The notes under the pieces were generated by a model, which was not told where the DNA came from, did no database searches, and saw only the letters and a list, made by a program, of their open reading frames with translations. The translations under genes were made by a program, and so were the position numbers. 64,000 nucleotides of DNA, taken from assembly GCA_026392415.1 (NCBI GenBank), contig JAPLCC010000039.1:62001-126000 (forward strand). The letters run 5' to 3'. The stretch is from Propionibacteriales bacterium. Its GTDB lineage: Bacteria; Actinomycetota; Actinomycetes; Propionibacteriales; Nocardioidaceae. Of the stretch, positions 35,979 through 44,685 are shown piece after piece (positions within the stretch are counted from its first letter, which is position 1; the number at the start of each line of letters is the position of its first letter).

Positions 35979-37655
35979 TCAGTCCGAGGCGGTCTTGCGA
36001 CGGCGAGCCGACGGCTTGCGGTCGCTCGGCTTGGTGACGGGGTCACCAGCCTCGAGCATCGCGGCGCGACGGCTGGCTCCGAAGCCGGCGAGGGCCTCGA
36101 CGAGCAGCTCGACGTCGGGCGCAGGCGCCATCACGTCGACCCGCAGGCCGTGCTCCTCGGCGGTCTTGGCCGTCGCAGGGCCGATCACCGCGATCACGGT
36201 CGACGGGTGCGGCTTGCCGGCGATGCCGACCAGGTTGCGCACCGTCGAGGACGACGTGAACACGACGGCGTCGAACTTGCCCGTCTTGATCGCGTCGCGC
36301 GTCGGCGCCGGAGGCGGGGCCGCCCGGACGGTGCGGTAGGCGGTGACGTCGTCGCACTCCCAGCCGAGGTCGATCAGACCCGCGACGAGGTTCTCGGTGG
36401 CGATGTCGGCGCGCGGCAGGAACACCCGGTTGATCGGGTCCAGCTGCTCGTCGTACTCGGGCCAGTCGGCAAGGAGGCCGGCAGCGGACTGCTCGCCCGA
36501 GGGCGTCAGGTCGGCCCGCAGGCCCCAGGCGGCGATCGCCTGGGCGGTCTTGTCGCCGACGGCTGCGATCTTGAGACCGGAGAACGCACGGGCGTCGAGG
36601 CCGTACTCCTCGAACTTCTCGCGCACCGCCTTCACGGCGTTGATCGAGGTGAAAGCGATCCACTCGTAGCGACCCTCGACGAGGCCGCGCACGGCCTTGT
36701 CCATCTGCTGCGGGTTGCGCGGCGGCTCGACCGAGATCGTCGGGACCTCTTCGGGTACGCCGCCGAACTCACGCAGTCGGTTGGACAGCGAGGCGGACTG
36801 CTCCTTGGTGCGGGGCACCAGCACGCGCCAGCCGAACAGCGGCTTGGTCTCGAACCACGACAACTTCTCGCGCAGGTCGACGACAGCACCGATGACGGTG
36901 ATCGCCGGGGGCGAGATCCGTGCAGCGCGGGCGTCGGCGGCGATCCGCTCCAGCGTCGAGGTGATCGTCTGCTGCTCGGTGGTCGTGCCGACGCGGGTCA
37001 TCGCGACGGGCGTCTCCGGGGAACGACCCACGGCGATCAGTGCCTTGGCGATCTCGCCGATCTGGCCGACGGCCGACAGCAGCACCAGGGTGGGCGTGTC
37101 GGCGTAGCGGGACCAGTCGACCGCCTTGTCGCTGCACGTCACCACGGCGACCTCGCGGTGGTCCTTGGTGGTGAGCGGGATGCCGGCGTACGCCGGAACG
37201 GCGCTCACCGAGGAGACGCCGGGAACGATCTCGAACGGCAGGCCCGCCTTGGCGACGGCCTGGGCCTCTTCGGGGCCCGACGCGTAGAGGAACGGGTCAC
37301 CGCCGAGGAGGCGGACGACACGCGCAGCGCGCTTGGCCTGCTTGACGACCACCTTCGAACGGGCGGCGTGGGTCAGGGGCTGACCGTCCTCGCCGAAGCC
37401 ACCGTCGACGAGCTCGGGCTCGGTCGCCGACGCCAGTTCTCCGCTGGCCGCGGCCCGGGCGCGGACGATCGCGACGAGCGCGGCGTGGCCGGGCTCCTCG
37501 GTGATGATGACCTCGGCGTCCTCGATGAGGCGCACCGCACGCACGGTCAACAGGTCGGGGTCACCGGGGCCGGTGCCGACGAAGGCGACCCCACCGGGCC
37601 TGGCCTGCTCGGAGGCGGGAGTCGGGGCAGCCTTGGCTGTCGTGGCTCGCGTCAT
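35979..37655 (-). CDS. cobA-hemD: Fused uroporphyrinogen-III C-methyltransferase / uroporphyrinogen-III synthase
   Basis: Bifunctional protein of 558 aa. The N-terminal ~260 residues are a SUMT (CobA/CysG) domain with VAFVGTGPGDPDLLTVRA near residue 25, VRLLGGDPFLYASG and VPGVSSVSAVPAYAGIP (seen in part). The C-terminal ~270 residues are HemD-like (WRVLVPRTKEQS, FTSINAVKAV, FTSSSTVRNLVG). The fusion is common in actinobacteria. HemD closes hydroxymethylbilane to uroporphyrinogen III, and CobA leads to siroheme or cobalamin. Basic low-complexity tail. Confidence 0.92.
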   Translation of the reverse strand: MTRATTAKAAPTPASEQARPGGVAFVGTGPGDPDLLTVRAVRLIEDAEVIITEEPGHAALVAIVRARAAASGELASATEPELVDGGFGEDGQPLTHAARSKVVVKQAKRAARVVRLLGGDPFLYASGPEEAQAVAKAGLPFEIVPGVSSVSAVPAYAGIPLTTKDHREVAVVTCSDKAVDWSRYADTPTLVLLSAVGQIGEIAKALIAVGRSPETPVAMTRVGTTTEQQTITSTLERIAADARAARISPPAITVIGAVVDLREKLSWFETKPLFGWRVLVPRTKEQSASLSNRLREFGGVPEEVPTISVEPPRNPQQMDKAVRGLVEGRYEWIAFTSINAVKAVREKFEEYGLDARAFSGLKIAAVGDKTAQAIAAWGLRADLTPSGEQSAAGLLADWPEYDEQLDPINRVFLPRADIATENLVAGLIDLGWECDDVTAYRTVRAAPPPAPTRDAIKTGKFDAVVFTSSSTVRNLVGIAGKPHPSTVIAVIGPATAKTAEEHGLRVDVMAPAPDVELLVEALAGFGASRRAAMLEAGDPVTKPSDRKPSARRRKTASD

Positions 37656-38638
37656 GCGTTCTGCACCTTTGCGGGTCGTGCGGATGGGTCAGGGAGCGGG
37701 GCGTCAAGTTCGGCGGCGCCGTCGTCGATCATTTCGTTGGCAAGGGCTGCGCCCAACGTGGCCGCGTCGGCGGACCAGGTCGTGAGGTCCTCACCCAGCG
37801 GGGTTGATGCAGAGCGGCGTACGGCGAGCGCACCATCAGTGGACAACGCAACGGCCCGCAACCACAATTCGGGGCCGTCGTCACCTTCTGCTATGTCAGC
37901 GAGGGCGCCGATGGGTGCCGAGCAGCCGCCCTCGAGGGTGGCCAGCGCCGTGCGCTCCGCCGTCACCGCTGCCCGGGTCCCCGGGTCGTCAAGGGAGGCG
38001 AGCGCGGCGAGCGTCTCGGTGTCGTCGCTGCGGCACTCCACAGCGAGCGCGCCCTGGCCGGGAGCCGGCAGCACCTGGAGCGGGTCGAGCACCTCGGTGA
38101 CCTCCGCGAGTCGTCCGAGCCGGGCCAGGCCGGCGCGCGCGAGCACGACGGCGTCGTAGTCGCCGGAGACGACCTTGGCGATCCGGGTGTCCACATTGCC
38201 CCGCACGCCGACCAGTGCGACACCGAGGCCCAGGGCCTCGATCTGCGCGATGCGACGCGGCGAACCGGTGCCGACGCGGCTGCCCTGCGGCAGCTCGCCG
38301 AGGGTCAGACCGTCGCGGGCGACCACGACGTCGCGCGGGTCCTCGCGCAGGGGTACGGCGGCCAGCGTGATGCCGTCGGCGGGATAGGTCGGGAGGTCCT
38401 TGAGCGAGTGGACGGCGACGTCGACCTCGCCGTTGAGAAGGGCGTCGCGCAGTGCACTCACGAACACGCCGACGGAGGAGCCGGAGCCGGCCAGCGGGGT
38501 GTTCGCGGCCTGACTGCGGTCGCCATCGGTGTTGATCTCGACCAGCTCGGTCGCGATGCCGAGGCGTTCGCGGAGGGCGGCGGCGACGTGACCGGACTGG
38601 GTCGTGGCCAGGGCGCTGCGGCGCGTGCCGATCCTCAT
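37652..38638 (-). CDS. hemC: Porphobilinogen deaminase (hydroxymethylbilane synthase)
   Basis: Polymerises four porphobilinogens on a dipyrromethane cofactor, 328 aa. Motifs: RIGTRRSALATTQSGHVAAAL at the start (first part shown as IGTRRSALATTQ), HSLKDLPT near residue 80, and the cofactor-binding Cys in LEGGCSAPIGA near residue 240. Normal length. Coupled by ATGA overlaps to hemA and cobA-hemD. Confidence 0.95.
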   Translation of the reverse strand: MRIGTRRSALATTQSGHVAAALRERLGIATELVEINTDGDRSQAANTPLAGSGSSVGVFVSALRDALLNGEVDVAVHSLKDLPTYPADGITLAAVPLREDPRDVVVARDGLTLGELPQGSRVGTGSPRRIAQIEALGLGVALVGVRGNVDTRIAKVVSGDYDAVVLARAGLARLGRLAEVTEVLDPLQVLPAPGQGALAVECRSDDTETLAALASLDDPGTRAAVTAERTALATLEGGCSAPIGALADIAEGDDGPELWLRAVALSTDGALAVRRSASTPLGEDLTTWSADAATLGAALANEMIDDGAAELDAPLPDPSARPAKVQNA

Positions 38639-39945
38639 GCAGAACCCTCCTCGACGACGACGGGACGCGTGACGGCGTCGACGGCTTCGGGGTCGAGCGC
38701 GAACAGCTCGGCAAGCGCGGCGGCGTACGACACGGCACCCTGGTCGTTGGCGAGCTCCTTGACCCGGACGGTCGGCTCGTGGAGCAGCTTGTCGGCCACG
38801 CGGCGCACCGTGTGGCGGATCTCCTCGCGGGTGAGGTCGTCGAGGTCGGGCAGCCGGCTCTCGAGGCGCGTCATCTCGGCATCGACGACACCGGTGGCCA
38901 TCGAGCGGAGGGCGACGACGGTCGGCGTCACGCTGGCCTGGCGGCGGGCTGCGAGGAAGGCGTTGACCTCCTCGGCGAGGATCCGGCGGACCTCCTGGAC
39001 CTCGCGGCCGGTGGCCCCGCCCTGCAACGCCTTGGCCAGCTCCGCAAGACCCACCAGCGTGACCTGCGGCAGCTCGAGGACGTCGCGGGCGATGTCGTGC
39101 GGCAGCGCCAGGTCGATCAGCGCGAGCGGACGCTCGGGCGCGCCGGCGCGAGCCGCCTCGACCATGGCCCGGTCGATGATCGCGCCCGACGATCCCGTGC
39201 AGCTGATCACGATGTCGGCGCGCGCGATCTCCTCGCCGAGCTGCTCGAGGCGTACGGCGTGCGCGGAGTACTGCGCGGCGAGCCGGTCGGCACCTTCGGC
39301 GGACCGGTTGACCACGATGAGGTTGCCGGCGTCCAGGCGACTGGCGGTCGCAGTGGCCAGTCCGGCCATCGCTCCGGCACCGACCACGACGACGTACTTG
39401 CCGTCGACGGGGCCGACGGCCTGGGCGGTGACGTCGAGGGCGGCGCTGACCAGCGACGGTGCGACCTGGTCGATCTCGGTCTCGGCGCGGGTGCGCTTGC
39501 CGACGCGGAGTGCCTGCTGGAACAGGAGGTTGAGGGCTGGCCCGACCGTGCCGAGCTCCTGGCCGCGGCGCAGCGCGTCGCGGGTCTGGCCGAGGATCTG
39601 CGCCTCACCGACCGCCATCGAGTCCAGCCCGGCAGCGACCTGGAAGAGGTGCGAGATGGCGCCGTCGTCGTAGTGGACGTAGAGGTGCGGGAGCATCCCT
39701 TCGGTCGACTCACCGGCACGCTCCACGAGGAGGCGGGAGATCTGCTCGATGCTGCCGTGGAACCGCTCGACCTCGGTGTAGATCTCGAGCCGGTTGCAGG
39801 TCGCGATGACCGTGGCTTCGGTGACGTGCTCGCACGAGGCGGCATCGGCGACGAGCTTCTGCACACCGTCGTCGTCGAGAGCGACCCGCTCCAGGAGCGA
39901 CATCGGTGCGGAGTTGTGGGAGATGCCCACGACCAGGACGCTCAT
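38635..39945 (-). CDS. hemA: Glutamyl-tRNA reductase
   Basis: First committed enzyme of the C5 heme pathway (436 aa): reduces glutamyl-tRNA to glutamate-1-semialdehyde with NADPH. Motifs: VGISHNSAPMSLLERV near residue 5, the catalytic Cys in VIATCNRLEIY near residue 50, QILGQTRDAL and the NADPH site VVVGAGAMAGLA near residue 180. Its ATG overlaps the rex stop, so heme synthesis is likely under the rex promoter. Confidence 0.95.
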   Translation of the reverse strand: MSVLVVGISHNSAPMSLLERVALDDDGVQKLVADAASCEHVTEATVIATCNRLEIYTEVERFHGSIEQISRLLVERAGESTEGMLPHLYVHYDDGAISHLFQVAAGLDSMAVGEAQILGQTRDALRRGQELGTVGPALNLLFQQALRVGKRTRAETEIDQVAPSLVSAALDVTAQAVGPVDGKYVVVVGAGAMAGLATATASRLDAGNLIVVNRSAEGADRLAAQYSAHAVRLEQLGEEIARADIVISCTGSSGAIIDRAMVEAARAGAPERPLALIDLALPHDIARDVLELPQVTLVGLAELAKALQGGATGREVQEVRRILAEEVNAFLAARRQASVTPTVVALRSMATGVVDAEMTRLESRLPDLDDLTREEIRHTVRRVADKLLHEPTVRVKELANDQGAVSYAAALAELFALDPEAVDAVTRPVVVEEGSA

Positions 39946-40640
39946 GCAGCACCTCCGTCGGCGGCAGCAGCGGCCGCGGCGCCGGCACCGTTGGCCTTGC
40001 GCTGCTCGTGGTAGGCGAGGATCTGCAGCTCGATCGACAGGTCGACCTTGCGTACGTCGACGCCCTCGGGCACGGCCAGCACGGCCGGCGCGAAGTTGAG
40101 GATGCTGGTGATGCCGATCGCGACCATCCGGTCGGCGACGCCCTGTGCGGCGAGCGCGGGCGTGGCAATGACGCCGATCGCGACGTCGTGCTCCTGCACG
40201 ATCGCCTCGAGCTCGTCGAAGGGGCGTACGGCGACGCCGGCGACGGTCTGGCCGATCAGACCGGGGTCGGCATCGAGCAGTGCCACGACCCGGAAGCCGC
40301 GGCTGCGGAAGCCGGAGTAGTTGGCGAGCGCGTGGCCCAGGTTTCCGATCCCGACGATGACGACGGGCCAGTCCTGGGTGACGCCGATCTCGCGGGCGAT
40401 CTGGTAGCGGAGGTAGTCGACGTCGTACCCGACACCGCGCGTGCCGTAGCTGCCGAGGTAGGAGAGGTCCTTGCGCAGCTTGGCGCTGTTGACGCCCGCT
40501 GCGGTCGCGAGATCCTCGCTCGAACAGGTGCGGATGCCGCTGTCGGCCAGCGCGGTCAACGCCCGCAGGTACACCGGCAGGCGGGCGACCGTGGCCTCCG
40601 GGATGACCCGGGTGGGATCCGTCGAACTCCGTGTGGTCAC
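39942..40640 (-). CDS. rex: Redox-sensing transcriptional repressor Rex
   Basis: NADH/NAD+-responsive repressor, 232 aa from GTG at 40640 (VTTRSSTDPTRVIPEATVARLP). N-terminal winged helix with CSSEDLATAAGVNSAKLRKDLSYLG near residue 40 (parts CSSEDLATAAGVNS and KLRKDLSYLG), then a Rossmann domain with VIVGIGNLGHALANY near residue 88. Rex relieves repression of respiratory genes when NADH is high. Candidate operators are at its own promoter and at nuoA. A longer upstream frame to an ATG would cross its promoter and is rejected. Confidence 0.94.
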   Translation of the reverse strand: MTTRSSTDPTRVIPEATVARLPVYLRALTALADSGIRTCSSEDLATAAGVNSAKLRKDLSYLGSYGTRGVGYDVDYLRYQIAREIGVTQDWPVVIVGIGNLGHALANYSGFRSRGFRVVALLDADPGLIGQTVAGVAVRPFDELEAIVQEHDVAIGVIATPALAAQGVADRMVAIGITSILNFAPAVLAVPEGVDVRKVDLSIELQILAYHEQRKANGAGAAAAAAADGGAA

Positions 40641-40672
40641 AGCTCCACTTTCCAGCCGCGACCATCGGTTCT

Positions 40673-40692
40673 GAGCGGGTCGCGACCCGCTC
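40673..40692. promoter_or_regulatory. Perfect 20-bp palindrome at the rex transcription start
   Basis: GAGCGGGTCG followed by its exact reverse complement CGACCCGCTC. It covers the predicted transcription start of rex (near 40686). Possible second operator or a 5'-end hairpin in the mRNA. Confidence 0.5.
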
Positions 40693-40721
40693 ACTGTAGG
40701 AGTTTGTGAACGTGAGAACAA
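40693..40721 (-). promoter_or_regulatory. rex promoter with Rex-like operator
   Basis: On the minus strand: TTGTTC (-35, 40721-40716), 17 bases, TACAGT (-10, 40698-40693). The 18 bases 40704-40721 (plus strand TTGTGAACGTGAGAACAA) match the Rex consensus with a perfect left half and 4/7 in the right half, and cover the -35 and spacer. This fits autoregulation as known in Streptomyces. Confidence 0.6.
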
Positions 40722-40731
40722 AATTGGTGAG

Positions 40732-40756
40732 CCTCCCTGCACGGGGTGCAGGGAGG
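40732..40756 (-). terminator. Terminator of the glycosyltransferase operon
   Basis: CCTCCCTGCAC, loop GGG, GTGCAGGGAGG: a perfect 11-bp stem. On the minus strand it is followed shortly by AATTTTG, so it likely ends the operon that reads toward rex. Confidence 0.8.
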
Positions 40757-40770
40757 GGTCCCGAGAGGCC

Positions 40771-41223
40771 TCAGCTCGCGGCCGGCTCCGCCGTTTCGCC
40801 CCGGTGCTCGACCGGCCAGACGACAAATCGGTAGGCCGCGAAGTTCAGCACCAGGCAGCAGGCGATCGACGCGAGCTTGGCGCCCCAGATCCGGACGTCG
40901 TCGACGCCCAGGCCGCCCAACGTGACCTCCGGCCCCTGTTCGAGCACCCACAGCCAGCCGTGGATCAGGAGGGGTTGGGCGACCCACATCACCAGTCCGG
41001 TCGTCGCGACGAAGAGGGCGGCGTGGCGCAGGGTGAGCTTGTCGGCCTTGAAGGTGAACAGGCCGTTGACGACGAAACTGAACACCATCCCGGCACTGCT
41101 GGAGACGAAGTTCGCGACGGTGATGCCGAGATGGTCGTGCAGCAGCACGAAGAGGACCGCGTCGATCGCGGTGTTGCAGAGCCCGACCGCGCCGAAGCGG
41201 AGCGCCGTCGCCCGGTGGCTCAG
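40771..41223 (-). CDS. GtrA-like membrane protein
   Basis: 150 aa with four helices (about residues 8-28, 35-55, 75-95, 110-130), typical of GtrA, proposed to flip lipid-linked sugars. FGAVGLCNTAIDAVLF, FSFVVNGLFTF and LNFAAYRFVVW are family patterns. No ATG or GTG lies at the expected place; a CTG codon at 41223 overlaps the preceding stop as CTGA, the same geometry as the ATGA/GTGA junctions around it, so I place the start there. It follows a GtrB-like glycosyltransferase, its usual partner. Confidence 0.82.
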   Translation of the reverse strand: MSHRATALRFGAVGLCNTAIDAVLFVLLHDHLGITVANFVSSSAGMVFSFVVNGLFTFKADKLTLRHAALFVATTGLVMWVAQPLLIHGWLWVLEQGPEVTLGGLGVDDVRIWGAKLASIACCLVLNFAAYRFVVWPVEHRGETAEPAAS

Positions 41224-42320
41224 GAGTCGGCCCCGGGATCCAGCGAGCCCATGTCGCGGTGCCGGCGGGGTACGCCGGCCGCCGCTTCGCGCACCCTCGT
41301 GCCGTCGCGCGCGACCATCGCCACGGTGTAGAGCGGTCGATCCTGCGCCTCGACGTAGATCCGACCGAGGTAGCTGCCGATCACGCCCATCATCACCAGC
41401 TGGATGCCGCTGAGCATGAACATGCCGACGCCCAGGAACGCCCAACCCGGCACCGAGTCGTCGGGCCGGAAGATCCGGACGCCGAGCACGTAGAGGGCCA
41501 GCAGCACACTGAACGCGGAGATCGCGAAGCCGAAGCGGGAGATCAGCTTCAGCGGCGTCGTGGAGAAGCCGAGAATGCCGCTGGCGGCGAAGTTGAGCAT
41601 CTTCCGCAACGGGTAGCCCGTCTCGCCGGCGAACCGCTCGTCGCGGTCGAAGAGCAGCGCCTCCTGGCGGAAACCGACGTGCGCCACGATGCCCCGAAGG
41701 AACCGGTCGTGTTCGCGGTAGCGTGCGATCTCGGCGACCACGCGGGCATCCATGAGTCGGAAGTCGCCGACATTGCGGGGGATCTCGATCGACGCGAGCC
41801 GGTCGAGCACCCAGTAGAACCCGAAGGCGGTGAACCGCTTGAAGGGCGTGTCCTTGCGCGTACGACGCTGCGCGTAGACGACGTCGACGCCGTCCTCCCA
41901 GCGTCCGATCATCTCGACGCTGACCCGCGGCGGGTCCTGCAGGTCGGTGTCCATCACGATCACGGCGTCGGCCGACTGCGCCTCGGCGAGCAGGTCGAGT
42001 CCCGCCGTCACGGCGAGCTGGTGCCCGAAGTTGCGGGAGAACTGGAGCACGGTGACCCGGGAGTCCTGGGCACGCAGGTCGATCAGTCGTTCCAGCGACG
42101 CGTCCCGGCTGCCGTCGTCGACGTAGACGAACTCGAAGGCGAGGTCCGGGCGCTGCGCGGTCGCCTCGACGAGGGCCGCGTGGAAGACCGCGATGCCCTC
42201 CTCCTCGTTGTAGACGGGGAGGACGTAGGCGATCCGGCGGGGACCGTCGTGCGTCGCGGGGGCGTCCGAGTCGCCGCGTGTGCCTTCCATGGGGGCAGAG
42301 CCTAGACCGGCGTCGCTCAC
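41220..42320 (-). CDS. Family 2 glycosyltransferase (GtrB/ArnC-like)
   Basis: 366 aa. GT-A domain with YVLPVYNEEEGIAVFH near residue 28, YVDDGSRDAS and the metal motif VMDTDLQDPP, followed by two C-terminal helices (about residues 255-275 and 290-315). Probably transfers a sugar from a nucleotide donor to undecaprenyl phosphate. GTG at 42320 (VSDAGLGSAPMEG) gives a GTGA overlap with the upstream gene; the ATG at 42290 is the alternative. GtrA follows, supporting a lipid-sugar translocation system. Confidence 0.88.
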   Translation of the reverse strand: MSDAGLGSAPMEGTRGDSDAPATHDGPRRIAYVLPVYNEEEGIAVFHAALVEATAQRPDLAFEFVYVDDGSRDASLERLIDLRAQDSRVTVLQFSRNFGHQLAVTAGLDLLAEAQSADAVIVMDTDLQDPPRVSVEMIGRWEDGVDVVYAQRRTRKDTPFKRFTAFGFYWVLDRLASIEIPRNVGDFRLMDARVVAEIARYREHDRFLRGIVAHVGFRQEALLFDRDERFAGETGYPLRKMLNFAASGILGFSTTPLKLISRFGFAISAFSVLLALYVLGVRIFRPDDSVPGWAFLGVGMFMLSGIQLVMMGVIGSYLGRIYVEAQDRPLYTVAMVARDGTRVREAAAGVPRRHRDMGSLDPGADS

Positions 42321-43813
42321 AGGATCACGGCGCCGAGGAGGACGACGACCACGATGCCGGTCAACACACGCAGCAGCACCTGCACCCGGCTCAACCAGGT
42401 CACCGCCGTCGCATCCATCGCCGTGCGTACGCCGTCCGGTGGCTGCACTGCACCTTCCAGCGCGAGCTGGCGCTCGCGCAGGAAGGAGAACCCCGCGATG
42501 GCAAGGATCGGTCCCGCCGTCGTCCAGTAGCGCCCGCCGGCGATGTGGACGAAGGGCTGCACCAGCAGCGCGCCGAGGGCGAGCTTGGTCAGGACGTCGA
42601 GCAGCCGGGCCTCGAGGCTGCGCCGGGCGTGGAACAGCAGCGAGACCGCCCCGACCAGGACCAGGGGCACGTAGAGCAGCCAGGTGATGGCGTTGGCGAT
42701 CTGTGCGCCCGCTTCCCCGAGGGTGCCCCGGCCCTCCGGCGGCGCGAGGTACCCGGTGAAGTTGTTGGGTTGCAGCGAGTAGGCGCCGAGGTTGTGCACC
42801 ACCTGGTCGAGGTAGTGCGCGGGCGTCAGGTCGCGCAACGCATAGCTCGACATCTGCTTGAGCACCTCCACCTCGCTGGTGTCGGTCGAGCGACCGACCT
42901 CGCGGGCGTAGCGCAGCGGCCGGAACCACTGGGTGCTGTCGGGATCGCAGTGGCCGAAGCACACGTCACTGCGGTTGCCGAAGGTGTTGGCCATGACGGT
43001 GGGGACCGTCGTCGTGGTGATCACGCGGCCGCCGAGCGCGTCGGAGGCGAAGTACGACCACGGCGCCAGCAGCAGCACGAAGACCACCCCGGCCAGCACG
43101 CCCGACCCGATGGCGCGCAGCCGGACACGACCACGCAGCATCACGATCGCGGTGAGCAGGGTGGCCACACCGAGGGCGGCGAGCAGCAGCGAGGTGCTCG
43201 AGCGCAGGTAGAGCTCGGCGGTCGCGAGCAGGCCGAGCACCAGGCCTTCCTTCAGGCTGGGCGCCTTGCCCTCGCGCAGCCCGCGGTACATCTCGACGAG
43301 GTGCACGATCAACAGAACCAGGACCAGGCCCGCGCACAGGTCGCCCCAGGCGCCGTACGTGAAGACGACATAGCTCGGGATCAGGCCGGGCAGGCCCACC
43401 AGGACGCAGGCCCAGCCGGGGCTGAGCCGACGCGACACCGAGCGGACGACGACCATGAAGAGCACCAGGGTGACGAGACCGAGGTAGCCCCGCACCAGCC
43501 ACAGCGGTGCGTCGGGGAACAGCAGGTAGACCGGCGCGATCACCACTGGCATGCCGGGCATGAACCACCCCGACGCCACGACGTTGCGCTCCAGCTCGGC
43601 CGAGTCCGGCGAGGTGAGCGCGAACGAGTCGCGCAGCAGGTTGGACAGTGCGCGCCCGCCGTTGAGGTACGCCGACTCGTCGCCGACCGGCGCGGCGTGC
43701 ATGACGAGCGGGAAGATCAGCAGCTTGAGGACGACGTGCGCCACGACCATCCAGCCGAGCAGCACCTCGGGGCGCGGCAGCCGGTCCTGGACGGTGAGCA
43801 GGAACCGGGTCAC
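42317..43813 (-). CDS. Polytopic membrane protein, GT-C glycosyltransferase-like
   Basis: 498 aa with about 11 helices. An acidic motif VGDESAYLNGGRAL near residue 45 in the first external loop resembles the Asp/Glu loop of GT-C enzymes (ArnT/PMT), and a large external loop (residues 270-360) has two cysteines in CFGHCDPDS. It likely uses a lipid-linked sugar made by the neighbouring GtrB/GtrA pair to glycosylate a surface component. The acceptor is unknown. GTG start overlaps the upstream stop. Confidence 0.75.
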   Translation of the reverse strand: MTRFLLTVQDRLPRPEVLLGWMVVAHVVLKLLIFPLVMHAAPVGDESAYLNGGRALSNLLRDSFALTSPDSAELERNVVASGWFMPGMPVVIAPVYLLFPDAPLWLVRGYLGLVTLVLFMVVVRSVSRRLSPGWACVLVGLPGLIPSYVVFTYGAWGDLCAGLVLVLLIVHLVEMYRGLREGKAPSLKEGLVLGLLATAELYLRSSTSLLLAALGVATLLTAIVMLRGRVRLRAIGSGVLAGVVFVLLLAPWSYFASDALGGRVITTTTVPTVMANTFGNRSDVCFGHCDPDSTQWFRPLRYAREVGRSTDTSEVEVLKQMSSYALRDLTPAHYLDQVVHNLGAYSLQPNNFTGYLAPPEGRGTLGEAGAQIANAITWLLYVPLVLVGAVSLLFHARRSLEARLLDVLTKLALGALLVQPFVHIAGGRYWTTAGPILAIAGFSFLRERQLALEGAVQPPDGVRTAMDATAVTWLSRVQVLLRVLTGIVVVVLLGAVIL

Positions 43814-44394
43814 CGGTCCGGCTCCCTTCGCTTCTTGCCTTCCTCGGCCCACCGCTTGGTGGAGGAGGGGAAGCCGCAGACAGGGTCGTCCTTCGCCCTG
43901 GCGACGACGGGCAGATCGAGGACGAAGTCGCCGCGGACCAGCGCGTCGGGATCGACGTCCGGCAGCTCGGACACGGAGATGGTGACCTGCTCCTGCCCCT
44001 TGGTGAGCGCGACGTCGACGGTGGGGACGCCGTTGGTGGTCAGCTCCCGGGAACCGGTCTCCTCGAAACCCACCTTCGTGAAGGCCGCCACCAACAGGCG
44101 TTGCGCCTCGTCCCGCTCAACCAGGTCGTACTGCCCGTAGAGGTGACGTCGCTCGCCAGCGGGCGTCTCGGTGTCCTCGTCCCACCGCACCTGGTAGGCG
44201 AGGCCGTCGAGCTTCGCGTCACCGGGCAGTGGGTAGCAGCCGCTCTCGATGGCGTCGGTGGTGATCAGCGGCCGGTAGTTGTTGGTCGGTACGGCGCGGC
44301 CGAACGAAGGGCTGAGAAGCAGCACGACGAGGACGACGAGCGCTCCGGCCGCGATGCCGACCCGGCGGCTGCGCGGCGAAACGAGTGGGAGCAT
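43810..44394 (-). CDS. Hypothetical membrane-anchored protein
   Basis: 194 aa, not recognised. One N-terminal helix (GIAAGALVVLVVLLLSPSF, residues 13-32) then an extracellular domain starting VPTNNYRPLITTDAIESGCYPLP and ending DDPVCGFPSS, with two cysteines that may pair. First gene of the surface-sugar operon, coupled by GTGA to the GT-C gene, so a role at the same extracellular step is plausible. Confidence 0.68.
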   Translation of the reverse strand: MLPLVSPRSRRVGIAAGALVVLVVLLLSPSFGRAVPTNNYRPLITTDAIESGCYPLPGDAKLDGLAYQVRWDEDTETPAGERRHLYGQYDLVERDEAQRLLVAAFTKVGFEETGSRELTTNGVPTVDVALTKGQEQVTISVSELPDVDPDALVRGDFVLDLPVVARAKDDPVCGFPSSTKRWAEEGKKRREPDR

Positions 44395-44442
44395 GGTGCG
44401 CCCGAGGATAGTCGCGGCGCTCGCCGGTCTCCGGGAGGAGGG

Positions 44443-44685
44443 CTACCCGCGCAGCGCGCGCCGCAGCCGCTCGGGGTCGACGCGCCAGAAGTCGTGCTGC
44501 TTTCCGTCGACGAACGTCACCGGGATCTCGTTGGCGAAGCGGTCGCCGAGCGCCGGGTCGTCGTCGATGGAGAACTCCTCGTAGGACTCCCCCGTCTCCG
44601 CACAGATCGCCTCGATCACGACGCGTGCGTCGTCGCAGAGGTGACAGCCCGGGCGGCCGTAGAGGGTGATGCGCGGACCGCTCAC
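44443..44685 (-). CDS. Glutaredoxin-like thiol protein
   Basis: 80 aa with the thioredoxin-fold start ITLYGRPGCHLCDDARVVIE: CHLC is the CxxC redox site near residue 13, and IPVTFVDGKQHDFWRVDPERL gives the cis-Pro (seen in part). Matches the small DUF836/glutaredoxin-2-type family found here in other actinobacteria (Rv0508-like, from memory). GTG start overlaps the acyl-CoA ligase stop. Its reductant is unknown. Confidence 0.85.
   Translation of the reverse strand: MSGPRITLYGRPGCHLCDDARVVIEAICAETGESYEEFSIDDDPALGDRFANEIPVTFVDGKQHDFWRVDPERLRRALRG

Noticed and set aside
42278..44140. 620-codon plus-strand frame across the glycosyltransferase operon
   Set aside because: Antisense shadow; the minus-strand genes have family motifs and coupled starts.
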